Positions 13,298 through 21,799 of a DNA stretch of 58,890 nt are shown one piece after another. The notes under the pieces were generated by a model. The model saw only the letters and a list, made by a program, of their open reading frames with translations. It did no database searches and was not told the origin of the DNA. A program made the position numbers and the translations under genes. The DNA comes from Planktothrix tepida PCC 9214. GTDB lineage: Bacteria > Cyanobacteriota > Cyanobacteriia > Cyanobacteriales > Microcoleaceae. The stretch's first letter is position 1; each line of letters starts with the position of its first letter. The stretch covers positions 1-58,890 of the forward strand of contig NZ_LN889759.1 in NCBI RefSeq assembly GCF_900009145.1. Reading direction: 5' to 3'.

Positions 13298-16208
13298 CTA
13301 AGAACTGTAATAAATAATCGGGGCCACCCGCCTTAGAACCCACACCGGAAAGTTTAAACCCGCCGAAGGGTTGGCGAGAAACAATAGCCCCCGTAATGCC
13401 TCGGTTAATGTACAAATTTCCCACTTCAAATTCAGCTTTTGCCTTCTGAATATGGGACGGAGTTCTGGAATATAAACCCCCCGTTAAAGCAAAATTAGTG
13501 CCATTGGCAATATCCAACGCTTCCTCAAAATTTTGAGCTTTGATCACCGCTAAAACCGGGCCAAAAATTTCCTCTTGGGCGATTTTTGCCGTCGGTAAAA
13601 CATTAATAAAAACCGTTGGCCCCACAAAATAACCCGTTTCCGGTGCCGCAACTTGGATCGCTAATTCTGCTTCTTGTTTGCCAATCTCAATATACTCTTT
13701 AATCTTCTGTTGAGCATTGGCATCAATCACCGGGCCAACCTGGGTACTGGGTAACACCGCATTCCCCACATTTAAAGACCGCACTGCCTCTGTTAACCGC
13801 TTGACAAATGCCTCATAAACAGGTTCTAACACCACCACACGGGAACAGGCGGAACATTTTTGACCCGTATACCCAAAGGCAGAATACACCACACCTGCCA
13901 CTGCTTGGTCAAGGTCGGCACTTTCATCAACGATAATGGCATTTTTGCCCCCCATTTCCGCAATCACCCGTTTCAGGTGTTTCTGTCCGGGTTTGAGTAG
14001 TGCCGCTTCAGCATAAATGCGACATCCCACCTCCTGGGAACCCGTGAAGGTAATCATGTGAACGTCCGGGTGTTGTACCATGTAGGAACCCACCGTTGAG
14101 CCTTTTCCGGGTACAAATTGGAACACACCCGCCGGAATACCCGCCTCTACTAATACTTCGGTAATTTTCACGGCGATCACCGATGACACTTCCGCAGGCT
14201 TCAATAACGTGCAGTTCCCCGTAACTAAGGATGCGACCGTCATCCCAACGGGAATGGCCAGGGGGAAATTCCAGGGGGAAATAATCACCGAAATGCCACG
14301 GGGTTGATAGTTGTAACGGTTGGTTTCGCCAGCAGTGTCATACTGGTAGCCCTGATCCAAACGTTCCATTTCATCGGCATAATAACGACAGAAATCAATC
14401 GCCTCGGACACTTCTGCATCCCCTTGATGTAGGGGTTTTCCGACTTCAAACGCCATCCAAGCACATAATTCCGCCCGCCGTTGTTCAAACAGTTCGGCGG
14501 CTTTTCGTAGCACACCTGCCCGTTCTCGGACTGGAGTATGCCGCCATGCTGGAAAGGCAGCTTTCGCGGCTTGAATGGCGGTTTCCGCTTGTTCAACGCT
14601 AATTAACCCGACTTTCCCCACAATTTCTGAGGGGTTAGAGGGGTTTAAGGAGTCTATCATTTGGGCGGTATTAATATATTGACCATTAATTAACGGTTGA
14701 TAGGTTTGTCCTAATTGTTGACGCACCATTTCTAACGCCCGTAACCCTTTATCCCGTAACGCAGCATTAGAAAAATCCGTATCGGCTGAATTTGGAAATA
14801 CGGGTTTCCAAGTCTCAAAAATATTGCTATTCGGGTTATCTTTAGGGGCAGATAATAACTCTTCAACAGGGCGATTTTCTGAACTTTGACGCACAAAAGA
14901 ACTATTGGCCGTATTTTCTAATAACCGCCGAATTAAATAGGACATTCCGGGTAATAAATCTCCATAGGGGCAATACATTCTCACCCGATATCCTTTTTGA
15001 ACTAAGGCTTTAGCGAGTTGGTCGCCCATGCCATATAAAACCTGCATTTCAAAGGCACGACGAGGCACATTTAAGGTTTCTGCAATGGCGATCGCTCTGG
15101 CTTGAGAACGAACATTATGGCTACCAATAGCAGAATAAATATATTGATGATTTTCTAACATCAATTGAGTCAATCGTTCAAAATTAGCATCCGTTGCGGC
15201 CTTATCATTATAAACAGGTTGGGGCCAGTCATTTTGCATCGATTTAATGGTTTCTTGATCCCAATAAGCACCTTTCACCAATCGTATACTAACGGGATAA
15301 CCTCGTAATTTTACCCATTCAATAATGCCTTCTAAATCCTTTTGAGACTCTCGTAAATAAGCTTGCACCGTCATGCCAATATCCGTGCGGCTGCGGAATT
15401 CTTCTTCCATCAACAGATTTTTTAAAATGCTGAAGGTTAAATCTTTATAGGCGTATTGTTCCATATCAAAATGCACCGCCGCCCCTAATTCTTTCGCCCG
15501 ACGCAATAAAATTCGGATACGTTCTCCGACTTTTTCTTCACTTCCTTTTGCATCTAAGGGATCAAATTGAGAATAAAATGCCGTTAATTTAACGGAAACT
15601 TGAACTTTAGGAATGGGCTGTCCATCGGCTTCATCAATTTGGGGAATAGTTGACCATTTTTTAGCCGCATCGCTGAGACTTTCCATCAATTCTAAATAAT
15701 TATTGAGATAAGATTGTGCCTCAGTTTCAGTAATAACGGCTTCCCCTAATAAATCAACCGTAAACGCCATTTTATCTTTGCGTAACTGTTCTAAAGTTTT
15801 AATAACTTTAGGAATATTAGCACCTGCAATATATTTTTGGGCTAAGGTTTCTACCGCAGGCGCTACCGTTGTCGCCGCTAGTTGTCCGGGGAGGGAGTCA
15901 GGGTTAGCAAAATTGAGTAATTTTTTGAGAACATCAGGAAGTTCGACTGCTTCTGTGGTCAGATATTCTTGTAAATGGGCTGCAATTTCTGGTTTACTTC
16001 GTAATGCGGGTAAACAATCAATAAAATGGAACAATTGCACTCGTAAACCGGGGTTTGACATTGCCCAGTCCATGAGTTTATCATCAAAGCGCATTTGGTC
16101 TTGTAACTGTCCGAACAATGAGCGCTTTTTCTCTTGGGTCGCTGCTAAAAGTTGTTTAGCAATCTCTTGTGTTTTGGCTTCGTAAGTGTCAGGATATTGT
16201 GCAACCAC
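13233..16208 (-). CDS. putA: Bifunctional proline dehydrogenase / P5C dehydrogenase
   Basis: A 991-residue PutA. Residues about 1-480 form the FAD-dependent proline dehydrogenase barrel (FDMEQYAYKDLT; later GSHNVRSQARA and MYCPYGDLLPGMSYLIRRL, with the RRL-type substrate-binding Arg pair). Residues about 500-980 form the NAD-dependent glutamate-semialdehyde (P5C) dehydrogenase, with Glu751 (IAEMGGKN) and catalytic Cys785 (GQKCSACSR). It oxidises proline to glutamate with channelling of P5C. The N-terminal ribbon-helix-helix repressor domain of Escherichia coli PutA is absent, so it is not a trifunctional form. Its 3' end is duplicated at 12453-12516. The start at ATG 16208 fits the domain boundary. 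Confidence 0.95.
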   Translation of the reverse strand: MVAQYPDTYEAKTQEIAKQLLAATQEKKRSLFGQLQDQMRFDDKLMDWAMSNPGLRVQLFHFIDCLPALRSKPEIAAHLQEYLTTEAVELPDVLKKLLNFANPDSLPGQLAATTVAPAVETLAQKYIAGANIPKVIKTLEQLRKDKMAFTVDLLGEAVITETEAQSYLNNYLELMESLSDAAKKWSTIPQIDEADGQPIPKVQVSVKLTAFYSQFDPLDAKGSEEKVGERIRILLRRAKELGAAVHFDMEQYAYKDLTFSILKNLLMEEEFRSRTDIGMTVQAYLRESQKDLEGIIEWVKLRGYPVSIRLVKGAYWDQETIKSMQNDWPQPVYNDKAATDANFERLTQLMLENHQYIYSAIGSHNVRSQARAIAIAETLNVPRRAFEMQVLYGMGDQLAKALVQKGYRVRMYCPYGDLLPGMSYLIRRLLENTANSSFVRQSSENRPVEELLSAPKDNPNSNIFETWKPVFPNSADTDFSNAALRDKGLRALEMVRQQLGQTYQPLINGQYINTAQMIDSLNPSNPSEIVGKVGLISVEQAETAIQAAKAAFPAWRHTPVRERAGVLRKAAELFEQRRAELCAWMAFEVGKPLHQGDAEVSEAIDFCRYYADEMERLDQGYQYDTAGETNRYNYQPRGISVIISPWNFPLAIPVGMTVASLVTGNCTLLKPAEVSSVIAVKITEVLVEAGIPAGVFQFVPGKGSTVGSYMVQHPDVHMITFTGSQEVGCRIYAEAALLKPGQKHLKRVIAEMGGKNAIIVDESADLDQAVAGVVYSAFGYTGQKCSACSRVVVLEPVYEAFVKRLTEAVRSLNVGNAVLPSTQVGPVIDANAQQKIKEYIEIGKQEAELAIQVAAPETGYFVGPTVFINVLPTAKIAQEEIFGPVLAVIKAQNFEEALDIANGTNFALTGGLYSRTPSHIQKAKAEFEVGNLYINRGITGAIVSRQPFGGFKLSGVGSKAGGPDYLLQFLEPRHITENIQRQGFAPIEGVE

Positions 16209-16345
16209 TGTTTAAAGTCTCCAATTCAGATAGAGCATGACAAAGGGGGGAAAATGTCAGGATATTCTGACAATTCTTTCCCCGCGTTAGTGTTTTGGTT
16301 CATTTCTTCTATTGTACGTCTAAAGGGGTGACTGGATTTATAGTA

Positions 16346-16541
16346 TTAAATTAGATTTATAATTTGATTAACAATTCTATCAACATCTTGAATTAATAAT
16401 CTAGCCTGAGTGATGGTAATTTGCTCATGAGGTGCTTTATAACTATCATCAGATTGAAACTCAGGATAGAGAAACTTTTCTCGATTTAGCACTCTCCATA
16501 TACCGTTGCGCTATTTCTTGATAAATTTTCTTCGCACTCAT
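16346..16541 (-). pseudogene. Small ORF with an apparent frameshift, or coupled GTG-start ORF
   Basis: Two overlapping frames. Frame 1 starts at ATG 16541 (MSAKKIYQEIAQRYMESAK) and stops after 26 residues. A +1 shift near AAATCG joins it to a frame reading NREKFLYPEFQSDD...DVDRIVNQIINLI, ending at 16346. Alternatively, the second frame starts at GTG 16492 and overlaps the upstream stop by seven bases, giving a 48-residue coupled protein. It lies directly after the 157-residue gene, so it may be its antidote or partner. The sequence alone does not decide. Confidence 0.45.
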
Positions 16542-16959
16542 AGACAATAATTCCCTGTTTAAATTCCTGTATTAATTCTGAATTAATATCAGCATAGTTA
16601 AAAATATGAAAAATAGGCATTAACAAGAATTCAACATAAAAGTCTGCAAAAACTTCTGATAATTCCCAAATAATTTGATTCTCAGGCTCAAAATTGCCTA
16701 AAATCCAAATATTAATTGTTTCCTGTTCATGTTTTTGGATAATGACATGAGGACTAATTTCTGACCGATAATAATTTTTATACAAATTTTCAACAATAAT
16801 TAAATCAATCCCATGTAACTGCTTAATGATATTTATTTCAGCATAAATACTGTTGTTAATCCTTTGATAAAATCCCAGAAAATCATCAGGGTATGATTTC
16901 AAGGGAATTGTTACCCCCTTAATTGTATCTCTAATATTTTCTATATCAAGAACAACCAT
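16486..16959 (-). CDS. Unknown 157-residue protein, possible TA partner
   Basis: Start chosen at ATG 16959 because AGGAG lies seven bases upstream; an upstream frame from 17022 would add residues encoded by the promoter repeat. The product is 157 residues, mixed alpha/beta, with Ile/Tyr-rich strands (GIDLIIVENLYKNYY, NIWILGNFEPEN) and no membrane helix or known catalytic motif. Upstream sequence (16981-17027) is shared with the brnT promoter region. With the small overlapping ORF downstream it has the two-gene layout of TA modules, but I recognise neither family. Confidence 0.55.
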   Translation of the reverse strand: MVVLDIENIRDTIKGVTIPLKSYPDDFLGFYQRINNSIYAEINIIKQLHGIDLIIVENLYKNYYRSEISPHVIIQKHEQETINIWILGNFEPENQIIWELSEVFADFYVEFLLMPIFHIFNYADINSELIQEFKQGIIVYECEENLSRNSATVYGEC

Positions 16960-16980
16960 ATCAACGCTCCTGATTAAACT

Positions 16981-17027
16981 AATGTATCTACTCATTATAA
17001 ACGATAACATCAACCCAATCATTCTGT
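16981..17027 (-). promoter_or_regulatory. Promoter repeat shared with brnTA, copy 1
   Basis: About 45 bp nearly identical to 21754-21799, carrying a minus-strand TATAAT. It lies just upstream of the 157-residue gene and is followed by a MITE-like element in both places. Confidence 0.7.
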
Positions 17028-17039
17028 ACCCTAATTCCC

Positions 17040-17145
17040 TGATTCCCTGGTTCTACCAGGGAATTAAAGTAGGAGGCTCTGCCTCCAATTAAAACAGCAG
17101 GCGGAGCCTGCAAAATAGTATTGCTAGGTGGAACCTAGCAACGAG
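17040..17145. mobile_element. MITE-like multi-hairpin element, copy 1
   Basis: Full-length copy: four tight stem-loops (TGGTTCTACCA, AGGCTCTGCCT, GCAGGCGGAGCCTGC, GCTAGGTGGAACCTAGC) ending AACGAG. Homologous to 26800-26910 and to shorter copies at 18636-18711 and 21800-21877. It codes for nothing. Confidence 0.85.
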
Positions 17146-17158
17146 ATTAACAGAACTT

Positions 17159-17476
17159 TTAGGCTGCTTTTATATTGACTTCAACACGAATATCCATACC
17201 TGCTTTAGCTATCATTATTACTAATTTATCAATACTAAATCTTTCGATATCGCCATTCATCAAATCACTAATGCGAGGTTGGGTTTCACCAAAAAATACA
17301 GCAGCTTGCTTTTGAGTCCATCCTTTTGTCTGAATAAAATGTTTAATTGTTAACATGAGATCAGCGCGAATTTTGAGATTGAGAGCTTCTTCAGGTGCGA
17401 AGCCTAAATCTTCAAATACATTAGTGCGACCTTGAATAATTTCGGGAACTTGATTCTGGCTCATTTGTCCATTCAT
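17159..17476 (-). CDS. XRE-family DNA-binding protein
   Basis: A 105-residue protein with an XRE helix-turn-helix at about residues 52-80 (GWTQKQAAVFFGETQPRISDLMNG), the HigA/'XRE-like antitoxin' type that often closes a TA operon; the C-terminus DIRVEVNIK is typical of that group. ATG 17476 overlaps the stop of the upstream zinc-ribbon gene by four bases (ATGA). Inference: an autorepressor or antitoxin for the upstream protein, although that protein is not a RelE/HigB-type toxin. A MITE-like element lies directly downstream. Confidence 0.8.
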   Translation of the reverse strand: MNGQMSQNQVPEIIQGRTNVFEDLGFAPEEALNLKIRADLMLTIKHFIQTKGWTQKQAAVFFGETQPRISDLMNGDIERFSIDKLVIMIAKAGMDIRVEVNIKAA

Positions 17477-18540
17477 ACTTTAGGAAAGCTAATAGGTTCA
17501 TCAGGATGATATAATGAAACTATAAAATATATTTCTTGAATATCAATCGATTTATTGTATTTTTTTAATTCGTCTATTTGCTCTTTATAAAAAACGCTAT
17601 AATCGAAAAATACCAAAGCACTACCTATTAAAAATAAATAAATAGGATTTCTTAAAATTATACCTGTCAGGGAATAATATAAAATGCACCTTATAGCAAA
17701 GTAAAAATTCTCTGTAAGACATTTTTTAGAATAGTATTTAGATATAAAAAAGTTGATTTCGTCAAATGATACCAATGGTTCTTCGGGAGAAAAATCATAA
17801 CAAAATTTATGATAATAATCTAAAAAGTAAGGTTCCACTTTCAAATAACCATCTATATAAATAGAATAATATTTTCTATTTTTCCAACTTGTGTTTTCAT
17901 TAAATCTTTTTCTAGTTAAATAAGTAGATTTAACAAAACTATTTTTTCTTTCTGTAAGTCCTCCACAAAATTTACATCGAACATAAGGATAATCCATCAA
18001 AGTAGAAACACTTTGGCCACCGCATTTAGGACATTGGGCAGTATCTTGGATACGCAAAGGATAGCGATGACTTCTAACAGGAGTTAATTTCCAAACATCA
18101 TAATTTCGTGGTAAATTAATCATATCTTCTAGCTCGGATTTTGACCTAATCATATCTTCAAGCTTTGGGTTTAAACAGATACGAGCATGGACATTACGAC
18201 TATTACTCCTCGTATCTTCACTACAAAATTTAGCAGTCTTGGTAAAATTATGTTTACAAGTTTGGCAAGTAAATTTAACAGAATTAAATATGACATCTAG
18301 ATCACTTATAATTTCTGGAGCCTTGTGTTTACAACTCTTACAGAGAGCGATAGGTACCTTCCTTGTAGTGTCAGAAGGATAGTCAAGGATTTGCCAATAC
18401 TGCGCTTCAAACTCTGGGATTGCTGTTTGACATTTTTTACAATTAACATATCTAAATTTTGTTTCACCACAGTGAAAACAACTTCTTAAACTACTGTCAA
18501 ATAATTTTCCGCATCGAGCACATTGAATTAACTGAGACAT
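17473..18540 (-). CDS. Multi-zinc-ribbon membrane protein
   Basis: A 355-residue protein of unknown function. At least seven C-x-x-C knuckles are visible (CARCGK, CFHCGE, CKKCQ, CKSCK, CQTCK, CPKCGG, CKFCGG), forming about four zinc ribbons in residues 1-200. Residues about 275-320 contain a hydrophobic stretch (ILYYSLTGII, YLFLIGSALVFF) that may be a membrane hairpin. A short duplication (LEDMI twice, eight residues apart) lies in the linker. The next gene, an XRE regulator, is translationally coupled. I do not recognise a named family; a sensor or RNA/DNA-binding effector at the membrane is possible. Confidence 0.7.
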   Translation of the reverse strand: MSQLIQCARCGKLFDSSLRSCFHCGETKFRYVNCKKCQTAIPEFEAQYWQILDYPSDTTRKVPIALCKSCKHKAPEIISDLDVIFNSVKFTCQTCKHNFTKTAKFCSEDTRSNSRNVHARICLNPKLEDMIRSKSELEDMINLPRNYDVWKLTPVRSHRYPLRIQDTAQCPKCGGQSVSTLMDYPYVRCKFCGGLTERKNSFVKSTYLTRKRFNENTSWKNRKYYSIYIDGYLKVEPYFLDYYHKFCYDFSPEEPLVSFDEINFFISKYYSKKCLTENFYFAIRCILYYSLTGIILRNPIYLFLIGSALVFFDYSVFYKEQIDELKKYNKSIDIQEIYFIVSLYHPDEPISFPKV

Positions 18541-18635
18541 AAGTAAATCACAAGGTTGTTTTATTTTTGGAAATAATCGCTAAAAATTCGGCTGTAAATT
18601 TTAAATTTTGATAATAGGACTTAATAAATGCAAAA

Positions 18636-18711
18636 AGAGGCTCTGCTTCCGATTAAAAAACAGCAGGCGGAGTGTGGAATCTAGTATTGTTAGGTTCTAC
18701 CTAGAAATCAG
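18636..18711. mobile_element. MITE-like element, degenerate copy 3
   Basis: A partial, mutated version of the 17040-17145 element: one hairpin and the GCAGGCGGAG unit are recognisable, the left hairpin is missing and the AACGAG end is altered. It lies upstream of the zinc-ribbon gene. Confidence 0.65.
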
Positions 18712-18775
18712 GGATTATTGAGAGTGCCTTTTTCTAAAAATCTGAATATTTGCATCAGAAAAAGGCAGTCGCTGA

Positions 18776-19021
18776 TTAATTAAAACCTGCTGGGATTACC
18801 TTAATCCCCTGTTGAGCAGCTAGATAAATTCTATGTCTCCCATTACAAATTTCGTAAGGTCGTGTTCCTCTGTATAGTACAATAGGCTCTTTTTTGTCAT
18901 GAAGCAAACTGGATAGCGAATTAGGAGAATTTTCTAATGCGCGTATTTTAAGCTCATTAAGTTCGCTTCTCTTAGGAATCCTAATATCCGACATTTTTAC
19001 AGGTACAGTTTCTATATCCAT
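18776..19021 (-). CDS. Small ParB/sulfiredoxin-fold protein
   Basis: An 81-residue protein with the ParB-like core: a 'positions-to-keep' segment (PIVLYRGTRPYEI) followed by CNGRHRIYLAAQQ (the G-R-H-R motif) and IKVIPAGF. In full-length ParB this fold binds CTP and DNA; single-domain versions occur as orphan regulators or nuclease-like proteins near mobile genes. There is no HTH or C-terminal dimer domain, so it is not a chromosome-partition ParB. It lies between the degenerate MITE and the STAND gene, with no clear operon partner. Confidence 0.7.
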   Translation of the reverse strand: MDIETVPVKMSDIRIPKRSELNELKIRALENSPNSLSSLLHDKKEPIVLYRGTRPYEICNGRHRIYLAAQQGIKVIPAGFN

Positions 19022-19087
19022 ATTTTCATTTTTACTTTACTCAATTTTAATTTAAGAATAGGTTAGACTCAAATCAATGTCAGTCTG

Positions 19088-19149
19088 AAAAGTAGGAATT
19101 TTGACAAAGTTGCAAAAGTACGCAAAGTACGAATAGTATTAAAAGTAGG
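19088..19149. promoter_or_regulatory. Direct repeats of AAAAGTA(C/G)G upstream of STAND gene
   Basis: Four 9-base units (19088-19096, 19114-19122, 19123-19131, 19141-19149), the middle two in tandem and the last pair 18 apart. They lie within 100 bases of the STAND start and could be operator half-sites for the HTH-like N-terminus of that protein or for another regulator. Inference. Confidence 0.4.
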
Positions 19150-19184
19150 GTAAAATGTGATCACCTTTAACATCTTCTTGGGTT

Positions 19185-20579
19185 ATGGATATTGAAGAAG
19201 TCCTAGAACTGGCAGATCATCTCATTTTTACCAAGACAGGAAAACACTTAGATCATCTCCAACAAGCGATTCTGCGAGGTACTATACAAAACTGTACATA
19301 CTCGGAAATTGCTGAAGATCATTATGCCAGTGAAAGTCATGTTAAATGGGTCGGTTCAGAATTATGGAAAATGATCTCTGAAGAGTTAGGAGAAACGGTT
19401 AAAAAATCTAATTTTAGAGCTATATTTGAGAAAGGGAAAATTTATAAGAATAAAATTTCATCAGCTATTGTTGGTGAGACAGTTACAGTTCATCATATTA
19501 ATATTTGTTCTGAATCAGAAAGAGCTAAAGCTCAACAACAAAAGCAATCCCATCTAAATGATCCTGAAATAACTCCTAATCAACCCTATATCGATTTAAA
19601 CGACGCACCAAAAATAACAAAATTTTACGATCGCACTCAAGAACTTTCTACCCTAGAAAAATGGATTATAGAAGATGGAGTTCAGTTAATAACCCTTTTA
19701 GGTTTAAGTGGAATTGGCAAAACAACCCTTTCCCTTCATTTGATAGATGAAATTAAAACTAACTTTGATTATATAATTTATCGCAGCCTTGGTTTTGCTC
19801 CTACCCTAGATGAAACCTTAACGAACTTGTTAGAAATATTCGGCAATCCAGATAAAATAGAAATTCCTTTAAAGCTAGAAACAAAACTTTCTCAACTGTT
19901 TAATTATCTGCGTCAATATCGCTGTCTTCTCATCCTAGATGATATCCAAATGCTGTTTTTTGAGGGACAATTGGCAGGTCACTATCAATCTGGTTATGAG
20001 AATTATCAACTATTTTATAAAAAAATTGCCGAGGTTTGTCATCAGAGTTGCGTGATCTTAAACAGTTGGGAAAAACCTAGAGAAATTGAAAAAATTGAAT
20101 TTGAAAATCTTCCTGTTCGTACTTTGATATTAGGAAGTTTAGGTCTAGCTGCTCAAAATATTTTTAGAGATAAAAATTTATCTAATCCTGAAACATGGGA
20201 TATCTTAATTAATACTTATCAAGGCAACCCTTTATGGTTAGGAATGATAGCAACTCTGATTCAAGAATTATTTAATAGTAGAGTAACTGAGTTTTTGTAC
20301 TATGATGAGCCGATTTTATGCGACTCCCTGCAAGAGCAACTTAAGCTACATTTTCAACGTTTATCTCCCCAGGAAAAAACTGTAATTACTGTTCTTTCTC
20401 ATTCTTCAGAAATCATGAATTTACAGTCTCTTGCAACTCAGACTAAACTATCAAATTCAGAGTTATTAAATACTATTCAATCTCTAATCAGGCGTTTTTT
20501 AGTGGTCAGAGAAGAACAAGATAACGTGACATTTTTTATTGTGAATCCTCTGTTAAAAGAATATGTTAAAAAGATTTAA
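19185..20579 (+). CDS. STAND NTPase without C-terminal sensor repeats
   Basis: A 464-residue signal-transduction ATPase. Residues 1-85 form a helical, HTH-like N-terminal domain (HLDHLQQAILRG ... TYSEIAEDHY) found at the front of many cyanobacterial NB-ARC proteins. The NTPase follows: Walker A GLSGIGKTT (173-181), Walker B CLLILDD (247-253), then a sensor-like region and a winged-helix end (LLKEYVKKI). Usual STAND proteins continue into WD40 or TPR sensors; this one stops, so it may sense through a partner. Many STAND NTPases act in phage defence, but that is family knowledge, not shown here. Plus strand, alone. Confidence 0.85.
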   Translation: MDIEEVLELADHLIFTKTGKHLDHLQQAILRGTIQNCTYSEIAEDHYASESHVKWVGSELWKMISEELGETVKKSNFRAIFEKGKIYKNKISSAIVGETVTVHHINICSESERAKAQQQKQSHLNDPEITPNQPYIDLNDAPKITKFYDRTQELSTLEKWIIEDGVQLITLLGLSGIGKTTLSLHLIDEIKTNFDYIIYRSLGFAPTLDETLTNLLEIFGNPDKIEIPLKLETKLSQLFNYLRQYRCLLILDDIQMLFFEGQLAGHYQSGYENYQLFYKKIAEVCHQSCVILNSWEKPREIEKIEFENLPVRTLILGSLGLAAQNIFRDKNLSNPETWDILINTYQGNPLWLGMIATLIQELFNSRVTEFLYYDEPILCDSLQEQLKLHFQRLSPQEKTVITVLSHSSEIMNLQSLATQTKLSNSELLNTIQSLIRRFLVVREEQDNVTFFIVNPLLKEYVKKI

Positions 20580-20588
20580 AGTTGGGTT

Positions 20589-20828
20589 TTATTTTAACAG
20601 TTGATCGATTTCTTCATCAGTAAAGCCAAATTGCCGAAAAATCCTTAATACATAAGCAGGTGACATTTCTTTCGCACCCATATCAATAGGAACAATATGT
20701 TTACTTTCTGGAGTTAAACGAATATATAAGCAATGATCTCCTTTCCCTTCTCGATCAAACCTACATCCACCTTTTTCTAAAATTTTAATCAATTCTCTCG
20801 GCTTTAATGAAGGGATGTTTTTAGGCAT
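20589..20828 (-). CDS. hicA: HicA toxin
   Basis: A 79-residue HicA mRNA interferase with the double-stranded RNA-binding-like fold. The catalytic His lies in GKGDHCLY (His32), and the RELIKILEKGGCRF start is typical. HicA is translated from an eight-base overlap with the upstream hicB, giving the hicB-hicA order. The C-terminus FTDEEIDQLLK is standard. It converges tail-to-tail with the STAND gene. Confidence 0.93.
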   Translation of the reverse strand: MPKNIPSLKPRELIKILEKGGCRFDREGKGDHCLYIRLTPESKHIVPIDMGAKEMSPAYVLRIFRQFGFTDEEIDQLLK

Positions 20829-21084
20829 AAACCTTCCTTAATTCATAACTATTTGATTTATTATCCTCATCAATAGTTAAAAATTCATGAAGTTCTAAAA
20901 TCGAAATAGGAGATTGATCAACTTTTTCCTCGGTTTCACATACTAATAAAAAAGATTCAATCGCTTCTTGAAGTTTACTAATGGATTGTTCAGGATTGTC
21001 CCCTTGAGCAACAATTCCATTTTCTAAACATAATGCAACCCAATATCCTGAACTTTTCCTAAGAACAACGCTATAAAACTCCAT
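20821..21084 (-). CDS. hicB: HicB antitoxin
   Basis: An 87-residue HicB-type antitoxin; I chose ATG 21084 because GAGG lies eight bases upstream and the protein then begins MEFYSVVLRKSSGYWVALC, the usual HicB start with the partial RNase-H fold, followed by GDNPEQSISKLQEAI. It lacks a recognisable ribbon-helix-helix C-terminus, as in the 'short' HicB group. The longer frame to 21120 is unlikely. Role: block HicA and repress the operon. Confidence 0.88.
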   Translation of the reverse strand: MEFYSVVLRKSSGYWVALCLENGIVAQGDNPEQSISKLQEAIESFLLVCETEEKVDQSPISILELHEFLTIDEDNKSNSYELRKVYA

Positions 21085-21214
21085 TATTATTACCTCATCT
21101 TTACTTGGATTAAGGATCATTCTTGATAACTTGCTGTTGAGAATAATCTAAATTAGTTTGATATTTAACTCTATTAATTCTCCTAATTAAACCAAGGTAT
21201 TGATTAGTAATGAC

Positions 21215-21475
21215 TTATTCTTTAGTCGTGTTTACCTCATGTTCAAAATAAGAACGTAGTACGGAATTCATCATCGATTGATAGCCTTTTCCTTGGCTTT
21301 TAAACCAATCTAAAACATCACTATCAACTCTTAAAGAAATAGCTTTTTTGGTAATCGGTTTAACGAGTTTAGCTTTTTCCCAAAAACTGGCATCTAATTC
21401 AGGTATATCTGATGTGTCAATCGCATTTTCTGGGAGATTTTCTAACTCTTTAAGTCGTTTTTGCGAGATAGTCAT
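21215..21475 (-). CDS. brnA: BrnA antitoxin
   Basis: An 86-residue antitoxin from ATG 21475 (MTISQKRLKEL). The second half carries the BrnA ribbon-helix-helix (ITKKAISLRVDSDVLDWFKSQGKGYQ, split here as ISLRVDSDVLDWFK and SQGKGYQ), which binds DNA as a dimer and neutralises BrnT. It overlaps the brnT 3' end by 26 bases, the normal brnT-brnA order. Confidence 0.9.
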   Translation of the reverse strand: MTISQKRLKELENLPENAIDTSDIPELDASFWEKAKLVKPITKKAISLRVDSDVLDWFKSQGKGYQSMMNSVLRSYFEHEVNTTKE

Positions 21476-21737
21476 AATAGGTTTTTCTTTCTTGACGAGT
21501 AGCTTTTCTTGCAGATATGATTCGGATGACTCCACTTCTTTCAGTATGCACTACGGTCACGATAACAACACCCTGTATTGCACCGATACTAATTTCTCGA
21601 ATCTCTCCGCCGTAATCAAAACGTTCATCAATGGCGGTAAAAACAAGTCCGTCAAATATTTCTTGAGCTTCTTCAAAGCTAATACCATGTTTTTTGAGAT
21701 TTTGAGCATTTTTGTTTACATCCCATTCAAACTGCAT
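21450..21737 (-). CDS. brnT: BrnT toxin
   Basis: A 95-residue BrnT ribonuclease of the RelE-like fold. The diagnostic opening FEWDVNKNAQNLKKHGISF and the end RIISARKATRQERKTYY are both present, including the basic residues used for RNA cleavage. It is first in the brnTA operon, with promoter region 21754-21799 that is nearly the same as the one at 16981-17027. A MITE-like element lies just upstream. Confidence 0.93.
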   Translation of the reverse strand: MQFEWDVNKNAQNLKKHGISFEEAQEIFDGLVFTAIDERFDYGGEIREISIGAIQGVVIVTVVHTERSGVIRIISARKATRQERKTYYDYLAKTT

Positions 21738-21753
21738 GATTGAGTATATACAA

Positions 21754-21799
21754 AATGTATCTACTAATTATAAACGATAACATAAATCAATCATTATGT
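21754..21799 (-). promoter_or_regulatory. Promoter repeat shared with 157-aa gene, copy 2
   Basis: Near-identical to 16981-17027 and carrying a TATAAT on the minus strand. It supplies the probable brnT promoter. Confidence 0.7.

Noticed and set aside
13233-16208. PutA as a transcriptional regulator
   Set aside because: No N-terminal ribbon-helix-helix; the protein begins directly in the catalytic part.
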